Source: Pseudomonadota bacterium
GTDB lineage: Bacteria; Pseudomonadota; Gammaproteobacteria; Enterobacterales; Enterobacteriaceae
Assembly (NCBI GenBank): GCA_023425455.1
Contig: JAFACP010000407.1
Location: forward strand, 1-7,736
Direction: 5' to 3'
Length of the DNA stretch: 7,736 nt
The position numbers and the translations under genes are program-made. The notes under the pieces are model-generated. The model had not been told where the DNA came from, made no database searches, and saw only the letters and a program-made list of their open reading frames with translations. Shown piece after piece: positions 1 to 7,736 of this stretch (the first letter of the stretch is position 1; each line of letters begins with the position of its first letter).

Positions 1-327
1 CGCCGCCGGATCTTCGCGTTCCACGGCATTCACGAACTGCTGGGCGGACATGCCGGATAAAATAGCCAGCGCCAGCTTTGGCCCGACGCCGTTGGTCTTA
101 ATCAGCTCGCGGAACAGCATGCGTTCCTGCTTGTTGTTAAAGCCATACAGCAGCTGGGCATCTTCACGCACGACAAACTGGGTAAAGACAATCGCCTCGT
201 TGCCCGCGTCCGGCAGCTCATAGAAGCAGGTCATCGGCATATGGACTTCATAGCCCACGCCACCCACTTCCAGCAGCACTAACGGGGGTTGTTTTTCAAT
301 GATGATGCCTCTGAGTCTGCCTATCAC
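1..327 (-). CDS. ruvA: Holliday junction branch migration complex subunit RuvA (N-terminal 109 codons, 3' end outside window)
   Basis: RuvA binds four-way junctions as a tetramer and loads the RuvB hexameric motor, which drives branch migration before RuvC cuts. The visible part starts [10 protein letters not shown] and contains the N-terminal OB-fold (about residues 1-62) and the first helix-hairpin-helix of domain II (about 71-90, with the NGVGPKLA turn that contacts DNA backbone). It ends at residue 109 of a protein usually about 203 aa long, so the second hairpin is just cut off and the RuvB-binding C-terminal domain is missing, only because the window ends. The start is GTG at 327-325, as I recall for E. 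coli ruvA. A good ribosome binding site (AGGAG) lies six bases upstream; the overlapping ATG is out of frame and meets TGA at once. ruvB is expected next, off the left edge. Regulation is probably by LexA through the site at 502-517. Confidence 0.97.
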   Translation of the reverse strand, partial: MIGRLRGIIIEKQPPLVLLEVGGVGYEVHMPMTCFYELPDAGNEAIVFTQFVVREDAQLLYGFNNKQERMLFRELIKTNGVGPKLALAILSGMSAQQFVNAVEREDPAA

Positions 328-365
328 ATGACGCTCCTGCGTTCTGGAAAATTAACTGCCGACGA

Positions 366-489
366 ATACCCTGAATAATTCGTGTTGCATCAGGCCCCCC
401 AGGGGTGAAACACCGGGCGCTTACGCCAGTATGTGACTGGGGTGAGCAGGTCTCGCCAACGCACATGCAACCTGAAGTATGACGGGTAT
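366..489. repeat. ERIC / IRU element (enterobacterial repetitive intergenic consensus), 124 bp
   Basis: The element is a long imperfect palindrome running from ATACCC (366-371) to GGGTAT (484-489). The outer 25 bases of each end are inverted copies with 19 of 25 positions equal. The inner part has the two hallmarks of ERIC consensus: GTGACTGGGGTGAGC at 433-447 matches the region of the ERIC2 primer exactly, and GTGAAACACCGGGCGCTTAC at 405-424 is a diverged copy of the ERIC1R region. The right arm AACGCACATGCAACCTGAAGTATGACGGGTAT-type ending is also typical. ERICs are non-autonomous, intergenic, found in many Enterobacteriaceae, and encode nothing. This one fills most of the ruvC-ruvA gap, 38 bases before the ruvA start, and would be transcribed as the ruvA leader, where it could fold into a long hairpin. 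Confidence 0.92.
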
Positions 490-516
490 AATAAAAAAAG
501 GCAGGATAAACATCCA
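488..516 (-). promoter_or_regulatory. Probable sigma-70 promoter of ruvAB
   Basis: Reading the minus strand, TATTAT at 493-488 is a five-of-six -10 match. A poor -35, TGGATG at 516-511, sits 17 bases upstream. The predicted transcript start is near 481, giving a leader of about 150 bases before the ruvA GTG. The -35 lies inside the LexA-like site and the -10 overlaps the last two bases of the ERIC by position, so the promoter straddles the repeat boundary. It is the best-placed candidate in the gap, inferred from pattern alone. Confidence 0.5.
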
Positions 517-520
517 GCCT
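493..520 (-). terminator. Intrinsic (Rho-independent) terminator of the aspS-nudB-yebC-ruvC transcript
   Basis: On the minus strand, 9 bases after the ruvC stop codon, AGGC-T-GGAT (520-512) pairs with ATCC-T-GCCT (507-499) around a GTTT loop. The stem has eight pairs with one internal T.T mismatch and is followed directly by six further T residues and ATT. This is the expected form of a strong intrinsic terminator. It sits at the end of four same-strand genes and just before the ruvA promoter, so it separates the ruvC operon from ruvAB. Confidence 0.88.
502..517 (-). promoter_or_regulatory. LexA (SOS) operator-like site for ruvAB, one half-site degenerate
   Basis: The minus strand reads CTGGATGTTTATCCTG. 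LexA boxes follow CTG-N10-CAG with an AT-rich centre; here the first half is exact and the last triplet is CTG instead of CAG, a single mismatch at position 503. From memory E. coli ruvA has CTGGATATCTATCCAG, so this looks like the same operator with substitutions. Its position over the -35 of the probable ruvA promoter fits repression. ruvAB are LexA-regulated in E. coli; whether this variant binds LexA well is not certain. Confidence 0.6.
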
Positions 521-529
521 GATTTGTTA

Positions 530-1051
530 TTATCGCAACCTGCCGCGCGCCAGATTGAGCCTTGACTCACTCATTTGCATCGCGTTCTGGCTCACGTGGC
601 AGTGGGTTATTGCAATCGCCAGCGCATCGGCGGCGTCGGCCTGCGGGTTGGCGGGGAGCTTCAGCAACGTGCGAACCATATGTTGCACCTGGCTTTTCTC
701 CGCGCTGCCGATCCCCACCACCGTCTGCTTAACCTGTCTTGCGGCATATTCAAACACCGGTAGATCCTGGTTCACGGCGGCGACAATCGCCACCCCGCGC
801 GCCTGGCCAAGCTTCAGCGCCGAATCGGCATTTTTCGCCATAAAAACCTGTTCGATAGCGAAATAGTCCGGCTGAAACTGGGTGATAATCTCCGACACGC
901 CCGCATAGATGAGCTTCAGGCGTGACGGCAGATCGTCCACTTTGGTGCGAATACAGCCGCTGCCCAGGTAGGTCAGCTGGCGTCCTGACTGGCGGATAAC
1001 GCCATAACCGGTGACGCGCGAGCCAGGGTCAATCCCAAGGATAATCGACAT
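530..1051 (-). CDS. ruvC: Crossover junction endodeoxyribonuclease RuvC (Holliday junction resolvase)
   Basis: RuvC is a dimeric, metal-dependent nuclease of the RNase H/integrase fold. It makes paired nicks in Holliday junctions after RuvAB branch migration. The product is 173 aa, the same length as E. coli RuvC and nearly identical. The acidic catalytic set is complete: Asp8 (in LGIDPGS), Glu67 (in FAIEQVF), Asp139 and Asp142 (in QADAADALA). I place the start at ATG 1051-1049. An in-frame GTG lies directly before it and would add one Met, but AGGAGA at 1064-1059 is better spaced for the ATG and [10 protein letters not shown] matches the family. It is the last gene of the aspS unit, 34 bases after yebC, and ends in TAA just before the terminator. 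Unlike ruvA it has no LexA-like site of its own. Confidence 0.98.
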   Translation of the reverse strand: MSIILGIDPGSRVTGYGVIRQSGRQLTYLGSGCIRTKVDDLPSRLKLIYAGVSEIITQFQPDYFAIEQVFMAKNADSALKLGQARGVAIVAAVNQDLPVFEYAARQVKQTVVGIGSAEKSQVQHMVRTLLKLPANPQADAADALAIAITHCHVSQNAMQMSESRLNLARGRLR

Positions 1052-1085
1052 CACGCGTCTCCTGTACAGGGTTCAGGCTGGCGCA

Positions 1086-1826
1086 TTACAGCGTCGCAGC
1101 CACCTCATCAGAGATTTCACCGTTGTGGTACACTTCCTGCACATCGTCGCAGTCTTCGAGCATGTCGATCAGACGCAGCAGCTTCGGTGCCGTTTCCGCA
1201 TCCATGTCCGCCTTGGTTGACGGGATCATTGAGACTTCTGCGTTATCCGCTTTCAGACCCGCTGCTTCCAGCGCATCACGTACCGCGCCCATCTCTTCCC
1301 AGGCGGTGTAAACGTCAATCGCGCCGTCATCGAAGGTCACCACGTCTTCCGCACCTGCTTCCAGCGCCGCTTCCATGATCACATCTTCATCGCCCTTCTC
1401 GAAGGAGATGACCCCTTTTTTGCTGAACAGGTAGGCCACGGAGCCGTCAGTGCCCAGGTTACCGCCGGTTTTGCTGAAAGCATGGCGTACTTCAGCAACG
1501 GTACGGTTGCGGTTGTCAGACAGACACTCAACCATAACCGCCGTACCGCCAGGGCCGTAACCTTCATAAATGATGGTTTCCATGTTCGCGTCTTCATCAC
1601 CGCCCACGCCACGCGCGATAGCGCGGTTGAGGGTGTCACGGGTCATGTTGTTCGACAGCGCTTTATCTACCGCCGCACGCAGACGCGGGTTAGAGCCCAC
1701 GTCGCCGCCGCCCAGACGCGCAGCCGTCACCAACTCACGAATAATTTTGGTAAAGATTTTACCGCGTTTGGCATCCTGTGCCGCTTTGCGGTGTTTGGTG
1801 TTGGCCCACTTACTATGACCTGCCAT
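1086..1826 (-). CDS. yebC: YebC/TACO1 family translation factor (formerly called a transcriptional regulator)
   Basis: The 246-aa product has the full E. coli YebC length and the family signature [26 protein letters not shown] N-terminus (residues 1-22), the [12 protein letters not shown] segment near 59-70, and the [14 protein letters not shown] block near 87-100. The family is cytoplasmic and was first annotated as DNA-binding. Mitochondrial TACO1 and several bacterial members are now linked to helping ribosomes through difficult stretches such as polyproline; that role is known for relatives and inferred here. The start has a strong GAGGAAA site seven to nine bases upstream. The gene lies 27 bases after nudB and 34 before ruvC, so it is probably co-transcribed with aspS, consistent with a translation role rather than a recombination role. 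Confidence 0.97.
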   Translation of the reverse strand: MAGHSKWANTKHRKAAQDAKRGKIFTKIIRELVTAARLGGGDVGSNPRLRAAVDKALSNNMTRDTLNRAIARGVGGDEDANMETIIYEGYGPGGTAVMVECLSDNRNRTVAEVRHAFSKTGGNLGTDGSVAYLFSKKGVISFEKGDEDVIMEAALEAGAEDVVTFDDGAIDVYTAWEEMGAVRDALEAAGLKADNAEVSMIPSTKADMDAETAPKLLRLIDMLEDCDDVQEVYHNGEISDEVAATL

Positions 1827-1853
1827 AAAAATTTCCTCAAACAGCGCCCCTTT

Positions 1854-2297
1854 TCAGGCAGCGTTAATTACAAATTCTTCAATCGCCTGCCGGTTGCTCC
1901 ACGATTTGGTCAATACGGCGGCATCCGCCGCATCAACCCAACGGTAGGTCAGATGTTCGGTGAACACGATCTCCCGTTCATGGGGGAGCGCGAGACAGAA
2001 CCACGATTCCGTATTGCGCTCAATCCCCGGTGCATAGCGATGACGTAAATGGCTAAAAATTTCAAACTCCACCGTGCGCTGACAGTCTTTCAGGGTCAGT
2101 TGCTCGCAGGCAACGTCAATGGTGACCTCTTCCTTTACTTCACGCGCGGCGGCCTGCGGCGCGGTCTCCCCCTCTTCCAGACTGCCGGTAACCGACTGCC
2201 AGAAATCAGGATCGTCGCGCCGCTGCAGCATCAGCACCCGCTTCGTGTCTTCTGCATAAATGACAACCAGAACAGAAACGGGACGCTTATATGCCAT
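1854..2297 (-). CDS. nudB: Dihydroneopterin triphosphate diphosphatase (Nudix hydrolase NudB)
   Basis: NudB removes pyrophosphate from dihydroneopterin triphosphate, an early committed step of folate synthesis, and can also act on some dNTPs. The 147-aa product carries the Nudix box at residues 38-60: Gly38, Glu44, Arg52-Glu53 and Glu56-Glu57, the metal ligands. The box ends EEVTI rather than the usual EExGU; E. coli NudB has the same Thr, so this is normal for the subfamily. The ATG at 2297 is the only possible start: one base separates it from the aspS TGA and the frame is closed by a TGA only nine codons further up. The ribosome binding site AAGGAAGAG lies inside the end of aspS, suggesting translational coupling. 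The N-terminus is about three residues shorter than in E. coli. Confidence 0.97.
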   Translation of the reverse strand: MAYKRPVSVLVVIYAEDTKRVLMLQRRDDPDFWQSVTGSLEEGETAPQAAAREVKEEVTIDVACEQLTLKDCQRTVEFEIFSHLRHRYAPGIERNTESWFCLALPHEREIVFTEHLTYRWVDAADAAVLTKSWSNRQAIEEFVINAA

Positions 2298-2298
2298 A

Positions 2299-4071
2299 TC
2301 AGTTTTTCTCTTCCTTTTTCACCACATCGATACCCAGCTCTGCCAGCGCCGCCGGGTTGGCGAAGCTTGGGGCTTCGGTCATCAGGCACGCCGCTGCGGT
2401 GGTTTTCGGGAAGGCAATAACATCACGAATATTGTCGGTGCCGGTTAGCAGCATGGTCAGACGGTCAAGGCCAAATGCCAGGCCCGCGTGCGGCGGCGTA
2501 CCGTATTTGAGCGCATCCAGCAGGAAGCCAAACTTCTCACGCTGCTCTTGCTCGTTGATACCAAGAATGGCGAACACGGTCTGCTGCATTTCACCGCTGT
2601 GAATACGCACGGAACCGCCGCCCACTTCGTAGCCGTTGATCACCATGTCGTAGGCGTTCGCGACCGCATCTTCCGGTGCGGCTTTCAGCTCTGCTGCGCT
2701 CATCTCTTTCGGCGAAGTGAACGGGTGGTGCATAGCGGTCAGGCCACCTTCACCGTCGTCTTCAAACATTGGGAAGTCGATCACCCACAGCGGCGCCCAT
2801 TTGCTTTCGTCGGTCAGGCTCAGGTCTTTGCCCAGCTTCAGACGCAGCGCGCCCATTGCGTCGGCAACGACTTTTTTGTTGTCTGCGCCGAAGAAGATCA
2901 TATCGCCGTCCTGCGCGCCGGTGCGCTCAAGGATCGCCTCCACGATTTCCGCGTTCAGGAATTTCGCCACCGGGCTGGTAATGCCTTCCAGGCCTTTCGC
3001 GCGCTCGGTCACTTTAATATAGGCCAGACCTTTCGCGCCGTAGATCTTGATGAAATTGCCGTAGTCGTCAATCTGCTTGCGGCTCAGGCTGGCACCACCC
3101 GGCACGCGCAGGGCGGCAACGCGGCCTTTGGCATCGTTTGCCGGGCCGGCAAATACCGCAAACTCAACGGCTTTCACCAGGTCAGCGACGTCCACCAGCT
3201 CCATCGGGTTACGCAGGTCGGGTTTGTCAGAGCCATAACGACGTTCGGCTTCCGCGAAGGTCATGACCGGGAAATCGCCCAGCTCAACGCCTTTTACGTC
3301 GTTCCACAGGCTACGGACCAGCGCTTCCATCACCTCACGCACCTGCTCTGCGGTCATAAAGGAGGTTTCGACATCGATTTGGGTAAATTCCGGCTGACGG
3401 TCTGCGCGCAGATCTTCGTCACGGAAGCATTTTACAATCTGGTAGTAGCGGTCGAAGCCGGACATCATCAGCAGCTGTTTGAACAGCTGCGGAGACTGCG
3501 GCAGCGCGTAGAATTTGCCTTTATGAACGCGGGAGGGAACCAGGTAATCGCGCGCCCCTTCCGGGGTGGCTTTGGTCAGCATCGGAGTTTCGATATCGAG
3601 GAAACCGTGGTCGTCCATAAAACGGCGCACCAGGCTGGTGATTTTGGCGCGGGTCTTCAGGCGCTGCGCCATTTCCGGACGACGCAGATCGAGGTAGCGA
3701 TACTTCAGACGCGCCTCTTCGGTGTTGACGTGGTTAGAGTCCAGCGGCAGCGCATCGGCACGGTTAATGATAACCAGATCGGACGCCAGCACTTCGATTG
3801 CGCCGGTCGCCATGTCGGCGTTGATGTTTTTCTCGTCACGCGCACGAACGGTGCCGGTGACCTGAATGCAGAACTCATTACGCAGCTCAGAAGCCAGCTT
3901 CAACGCGTCCGCGCGATCCGGATCGAAGAACACCTGAACGATACCTTCGCGGTCGCGCATATCGATAAAGATAAGGCTACCAAGATCACGACGACGGTTG
4001 ACCCAACCACACAGGGTAACCTGCTGCCCGACGTGGGACTGACGCAGCTGCCCGCAATATTCTGTACGCAT
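2299..4071 (-). CDS. aspS: Aspartate--tRNA ligase (AspRS)
   Basis: AspRS attaches aspartate to tRNA-Asp in the cytoplasm, in two steps through aspartyl-adenylate. The 590-aa product equals the E. coli enzyme in length. Domains in order are the anticodon-binding OB-fold (about 1-105), the class II catalytic core, the bacterial GAD insertion (about 288-420), and the end of the core with a short C-terminal extension ending KKEEKN. Active-site residues are all present: Glu171, the QSPQ loop at 192-195, Arg217 of motif 2 ([14 protein letters not shown]), Asp233, His448-His449, and Arg537 of motif 3 ([13 protein letters not shown]). The start ATG has AAGGGA seven bases upstream. It is the first gene of the aspS-nudB-yebC-ruvC unit, with its own promoter at 4173-4201. 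The bacterial type with the GAD domain is the tRNA-Asp-specific one in enterobacteria. Confidence 0.99.
   Translation of the reverse strand: MRTEYCGQLRQSHVGQQVTLCGWVNRRRDLGSLIFIDMRDREGIVQVFFDPDRADALKLASELRNEFCIQVTGTVRARDEKNINADMATGAIEVLASDLVIINRADALPLDSNHVNTEEARLKYRYLDLRRPEMAQRLKTRAKITSLVRRFMDDHGFLDIETPMLTKATPEGARDYLVPSRVHKGKFYALPQSPQLFKQLLMMSGFDRYYQIVKCFRDEDLRADRQPEFTQIDVETSFMTAEQVREVMEALVRSLWNDVKGVELGDFPVMTFAEAERRYGSDKPDLRNPMELVDVADLVKAVEFAVFAGPANDAKGRVAALRVPGGASLSRKQIDDYGNFIKIYGAKGLAYIKVTERAKGLEGITSPVAKFLNAEIVEAILERTGAQDGDMIFFGADNKKVVADAMGALRLKLGKDLSLTDESKWAPLWVIDFPMFEDDGEGGLTAMHHPFTSPKEMSAAELKAAPEDAVANAYDMVINGYEVGGGSVRIHSGEMQQTVFAILGINEQEQREKFGFLLDALKYGTPPHAGLAFGLDRLTMLLTGTDNIRDVIAFPKTTAAACLMTEAPSFANPAALAELGIDVVKKEEKN
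3192..3199 (-). other. Chi octamer (GCTGGTGG on minus strand)
   Basis: The plus strand reads CCACCAGC, which is an exact RecBCD Chi recombination hotspot on the minus strand. It lies within aspS codons and may be there simply because those codons are common. In enterobacteria Chi is recognised by RecBCD in one orientation only. Confidence 0.55.
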
Positions 4072-4087
4072 GAGATATCCCTTAATT

Positions 4088-4120
4088 AGCCGCAGGCTGA
4101 TTGTCGCCTGTCTGACAGGC
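4088..4120 (-). promoter_or_regulatory. Short hairpins in the aspS mRNA leader
   Basis: On the minus strand GCCTGT (4120-4115) pairs perfectly with ACAGGC (4111-4106) around a CAG loop, and AGCC (4098-4095) pairs with GGCT (4091-4088) around TGC, just above the ribosome binding site. A second GCCTG at 4097-4093 could instead pair with the central CAGGC at 4110-4106, which would exclude both hairpins. The stems are seen directly; any regulatory role is a guess, because there is no T-tract here. Confidence 0.35.
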
Positions 4121-4172
4121 TACGTTGTCGCAGCTTTAACTGTATGTCACAACTGGATGAAAAAAGGCGGCT

Positions 4173-4201
4173 ATTATACTGGAAATTCCGCCTGACGATA
4201 A
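4173..4201 (-). promoter_or_regulatory. Probable sigma-70 promoter of the aspS operon
   Basis: A perfect -10 hexamer TATAAT lies at 4178-4173 on the minus strand. Seventeen bases upstream is a weak -35, TTATCG at 4201-4196 (three of six). The start point should be near 4166-4168, giving a leader of roughly 95 bases. The stretch between -10 and start is AGCCGCC, a GC-rich discriminator of the type found at promoters shut down by ppGpp. The perfect -10 so near aspS makes the call fairly safe; the -35 is less so. Confidence 0.7.
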
Positions 4202-4337
4202 GAGCGAAGCACTGCCTGGCGGCGGTTTGCTGCACTCTTATTGCGCATTCTCACAAAAATTAACAAAATTATCCCACCGATAACAGGCCGGAACATCGTA
4301 TGGTGTTGCCCAGACCGTTAATTTGACTGGAGTCATT

Positions 4338-4904
4338 ATGTTTAGCCTTGATGCCGCCAAAACCGCGCTTGTGATTATTGACCTGCAGGAAGGAATTTTG
4401 CCTTTTGCCGGGGGGCCACACACCGCTGACGAGGTGGTCGCCCGCGCTGCCCGCCTGGCGGAAAAATGCCGCGCCGGGGGTGCACCGGTTGTCATGGTAC
4501 GCGTTGGCTGGTCCGCTGATTTCGCCGAAGCCTTAAAGCAGCCTGTCGACGCACAGGCCGCCGCACACGCGCTGCCGGAAAACTGGTGGACCTACCCGCG
4601 CGCGCTTGGCAAAAAAGACAGCGATATCGACGTCATCAAACGTCAGTGGGGCGCCTTTTACGGTACCGACCTTGAGCTGCAGCTGCGTCGTCGCGGTATC
4701 GATACCATCATTCTGTGCGGTATCTCCACCAATATCGGCGTCGAGTCGACCGCCCGTAACGCGTGGGAGCTGGGCTTTAACCTGGTGATTGCGGAAGATG
4801 CATGCAGCGCGGCGTCGTCCGAGCAGCACGCCGGCAGCATGACCCACATCTTCCCGCGCATTGGCCGCGTGCGCAGCACGGACGAGATTTTAAGCGCGCT
4901 ATGA
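4338..4904 (+). CDS. yecD: Isochorismatase-family cysteine hydrolase YecD, substrate unknown
   Basis: The 188-aa product has the same length as E. coli YecD and belongs to the isochorismatase-like alpha/beta hydrolases. Members cleave varied amides or vinyl ethers (nicotinamide, N-carbamoyl compounds, isochorismate). The expected Asp-Lys-Cys triad is present: Asp15 in LVIIDLQEG, Lys101 in [14 protein letters not shown], and Cys127 in [14 protein letters not shown], so it should be an active hydrolase. No residue pattern here names the substrate, and there is no sign of an isochorismate pathway nearby. The start chosen is ATG 4338 with GGAG five bases before it; an in-frame upstream ATG at 4323 would add five residues but has no ribosome binding site and does not fit the family. 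A promoter pair TTGCGC (4241) / CAAAAT (4264) is possible but weak. The stop overlaps the start of yecE. Confidence 0.94.
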   Translation: MFSLDAAKTALVIIDLQEGILPFAGGPHTADEVVARAARLAEKCRAGGAPVVMVRVGWSADFAEALKQPVDAQAAAHALPENWWTYPRALGKKDSDIDVIKRQWGAFYGTDLELQLRRRGIDTIILCGISTNIGVESTARNAWELGFNLVIAEDACSAASSEQHAGSMTHIFPRIGRVRSTDEILSAL

Positions 4905-5719
4905 TGTATGTGGGTCTTCCCCAGTGGTCGCACCCGAAATGGGTGCGCCTGGGCATCACCAGCCTCGAAGAGTATGCCAGACACTTTAACTGCGTCGAGG
5001 GCAATACCACGCTTTATGCCCTTCCCGGAGCGGAAATTGTCGCGCGCTGGCGCGAACAGACTACCGACGATTTTCGCTTCTGCTTTAAATTCCCGGCGAC
5101 CATCTCCCACAACGCTGCGCTGCGTAACTGTAATGATTTAACCGCCGAGTTTTTCACCCGCATGGCGCCGCTGGCAAACCGCATTGGCCAGTACTGGCTC
5201 CAGTTTCCCGCCACCTTTGGCCCGCGCGATCTGCCCGCTCTGTGGCAATTTCTCGACGCCCTGCCCCGGGAGTTTACCTACGGCGTTGAGGTCAGGCATC
5301 CGCAGTTTTTCGCCAAAGGCGAGGCGGAAATCAGCCTCAATCGCGGACTGCATCAACGTCGCGTTAATCGGGTGATCCTGGACAGCCGCCCGGTTCACAG
5401 CGCAATAGCGCATAATCAAGCCCTCATTGACGCCCAGCGTAAAAAACCGAAGGTGCCGGTTCACGCCGTGGTCACCGCCGATAACCCGATGGTCAGGTTT
5501 ATCGGCAGCGACAATATGCAGCAAAACCAGGCGATGTTTGCCGTCTGGCGTCAAACGTTAGCGAAATGGGAATCCACCACCACGCCGTACCTGTTTTTAC
5601 ATACTCCGGATATCGCCCAGGCCCCTGAACTGGTCGATGCTCTCTGGCAGGCCTTGCAGCAAGCGGTTCCGTCGGTTGGAAACCCGCCCGCCATTCCACA
5701 ACAATCTTCTCTTTTTTAA
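4901..5719 (+). CDS. yecE: DUF72 family protein YecE, function unknown
   Basis: The 272-aa product has the exact length of E. coli YecE and is a DUF72 protein, a family with a TIM-barrel-like fold and no settled activity. Typical blocks are the start [12 protein letters not shown] (residues 3-14), the [14 protein letters not shown] block with its Glu-Gly-Asn (29-42), [13 protein letters not shown] (58-70), and [11 protein letters not shown] (127-137). I take ATG 4901, which overlaps the yecD stop in an ATGA junction and gives the E. coli length; a second ATG follows at once (4904). There is no good ribosome binding site, so translation is probably coupled to yecD. The protein ends QQSSLF, which resembles a sliding-clamp-binding peptide. 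Role and substrate cannot be read from the sequence. Confidence 0.94.
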   Translation: MMYVGLPQWSHPKWVRLGITSLEEYARHFNCVEGNTTLYALPGAEIVARWREQTTDDFRFCFKFPATISHNAALRNCNDLTAEFFTRMAPLANRIGQYWLQFPATFGPRDLPALWQFLDALPREFTYGVEVRHPQFFAKGEAEISLNRGLHQRRVNRVILDSRPVHSAIAHNQALIDAQRKKPKVPVHAVVTADNPMVRFIGSDNMQQNQAMFAVWRQTLAKWESTTTPYLFLHTPDIAQAPELVDALWQALQQAVPSVGNPPAIPQQSSLF

Positions 5720-5770
5720 GGAAGGCCCCTATCATAGAGAGGTGCCATCTGCCAAAAACAGGGAGTGAGT

Positions 5771-7736
<1,966 letters not shown>

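Noticed and set aside
1052..1054. GTG start for ruvC, one codon upstream
   Set aside because: The ATG at 1051 has better spacing from AGGAGA and gives the family length of 173 aa.
1482..2048. 188-codon open frame on the plus strand across yebC and nudB
   Set aside because: It crosses two real genes and their gap on the opposite strand and resembles no family; it is a mirror of the coding strand.
2113..2185. NudB Nudix box lacking the final Gly (EEVTI), as a possible inactivation
   Set aside because: E. coli NudB has the same sequence there, and all metal-binding Glu residues are present, so it is the normal subfamily form.
2488..4089. 533-codon open frame on the plus strand across aspS
   Set aside because: It runs antisense to a complete, highly conserved aspS in a GC-rich region, where antisense frames often stay open. 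The translation is rich in His, Gln, Arg and Val with no recognisable domain, and there is no convincing ribosome binding site.
4160..4192. Terminator-like pattern on the minus strand (GGCGG ... CCGCC then T-run) upstream of aspS
   Set aside because: It contains the aspS -10 in its 17-base loop and lies before the transcript start, and the gene upstream of it (yecD) points the other way, so there is no transcript to terminate.
4658..5110. 150-codon open frame on the minus strand across yecD and yecE
   Set aside because: It opposes two conserved overlapping genes and has no family features.

Overview
This window looks like core chromosome of an enterobacterium in the Enterobacteriaceae, probably near Enterobacter, Klebsiella, Lelliottia or Citrobacter. 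Every gene product matches the remembered Escherichia coli protein in length or very nearly so (RuvC 173 aa, YebC 246, AspRS 590, YecD 188, YecE 272, YecN 131, CmoA 247; NudB 147 against about 150), with scattered substitutions, and the gene order is the same as around E. coli aspS. The genus is a guess from memory; family-level placement is firm. Coding DNA is GC-rich and even in style, and no gene looks recently acquired.

Layout. The left half is read on the minus strand: aspS - nudB - yebC - ruvC, tightly spaced (1, 26 and 34 bases between coding regions) and closed by a strong intrinsic terminator at 493-520. Next comes ruvA, cut by the left window edge, as the first gene of the separate ruvAB unit. 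The right half is read on the plus strand: yecD - yecE (4-base overlap), yecN, then cmoA - cmoB (4-base overlap), with cmoB cut by the right edge. The 266-base region between aspS and yecD is a divergent promoter region; it holds a clear -10 box for aspS and a leader with small hairpins.

Function. The minus-strand genes charge tRNA-Asp (aspS), hydrolyse dihydroneopterin triphosphate for folate synthesis (nudB), encode a TACO1/YebC-type translation factor (yebC), and supply the Holliday-junction resolvase (ruvC) beside its branch-migration partner (ruvA). CmoA and CmoB together build the 5-oxyacetic acid modification on wobble uridine-34 of several tRNAs. YecD (isochorismatase-like hydrolase), YecE (DUF72) and YecN (MAPEG membrane protein) have recognisable families but no role that the sequence settles.

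The most unusual part is the 202-base ruvC-ruvA gap. It lacks yebB, which E. coli K-12 carries at this place, and instead contains an ERIC (IRU) palindromic repeat at 366-489. The ruvC terminator stem, a degenerate LexA operator and the likely ruvA promoter share the same 30 or so bases at the repeat's edge, so the ERIC would form most of the ruvAB mRNA leader. I found no phage, insertion sequence, CRISPR array, RNA gene, or undescribed multi-gene system. The findings are regulatory-architecture and motif observations in a conserved region.
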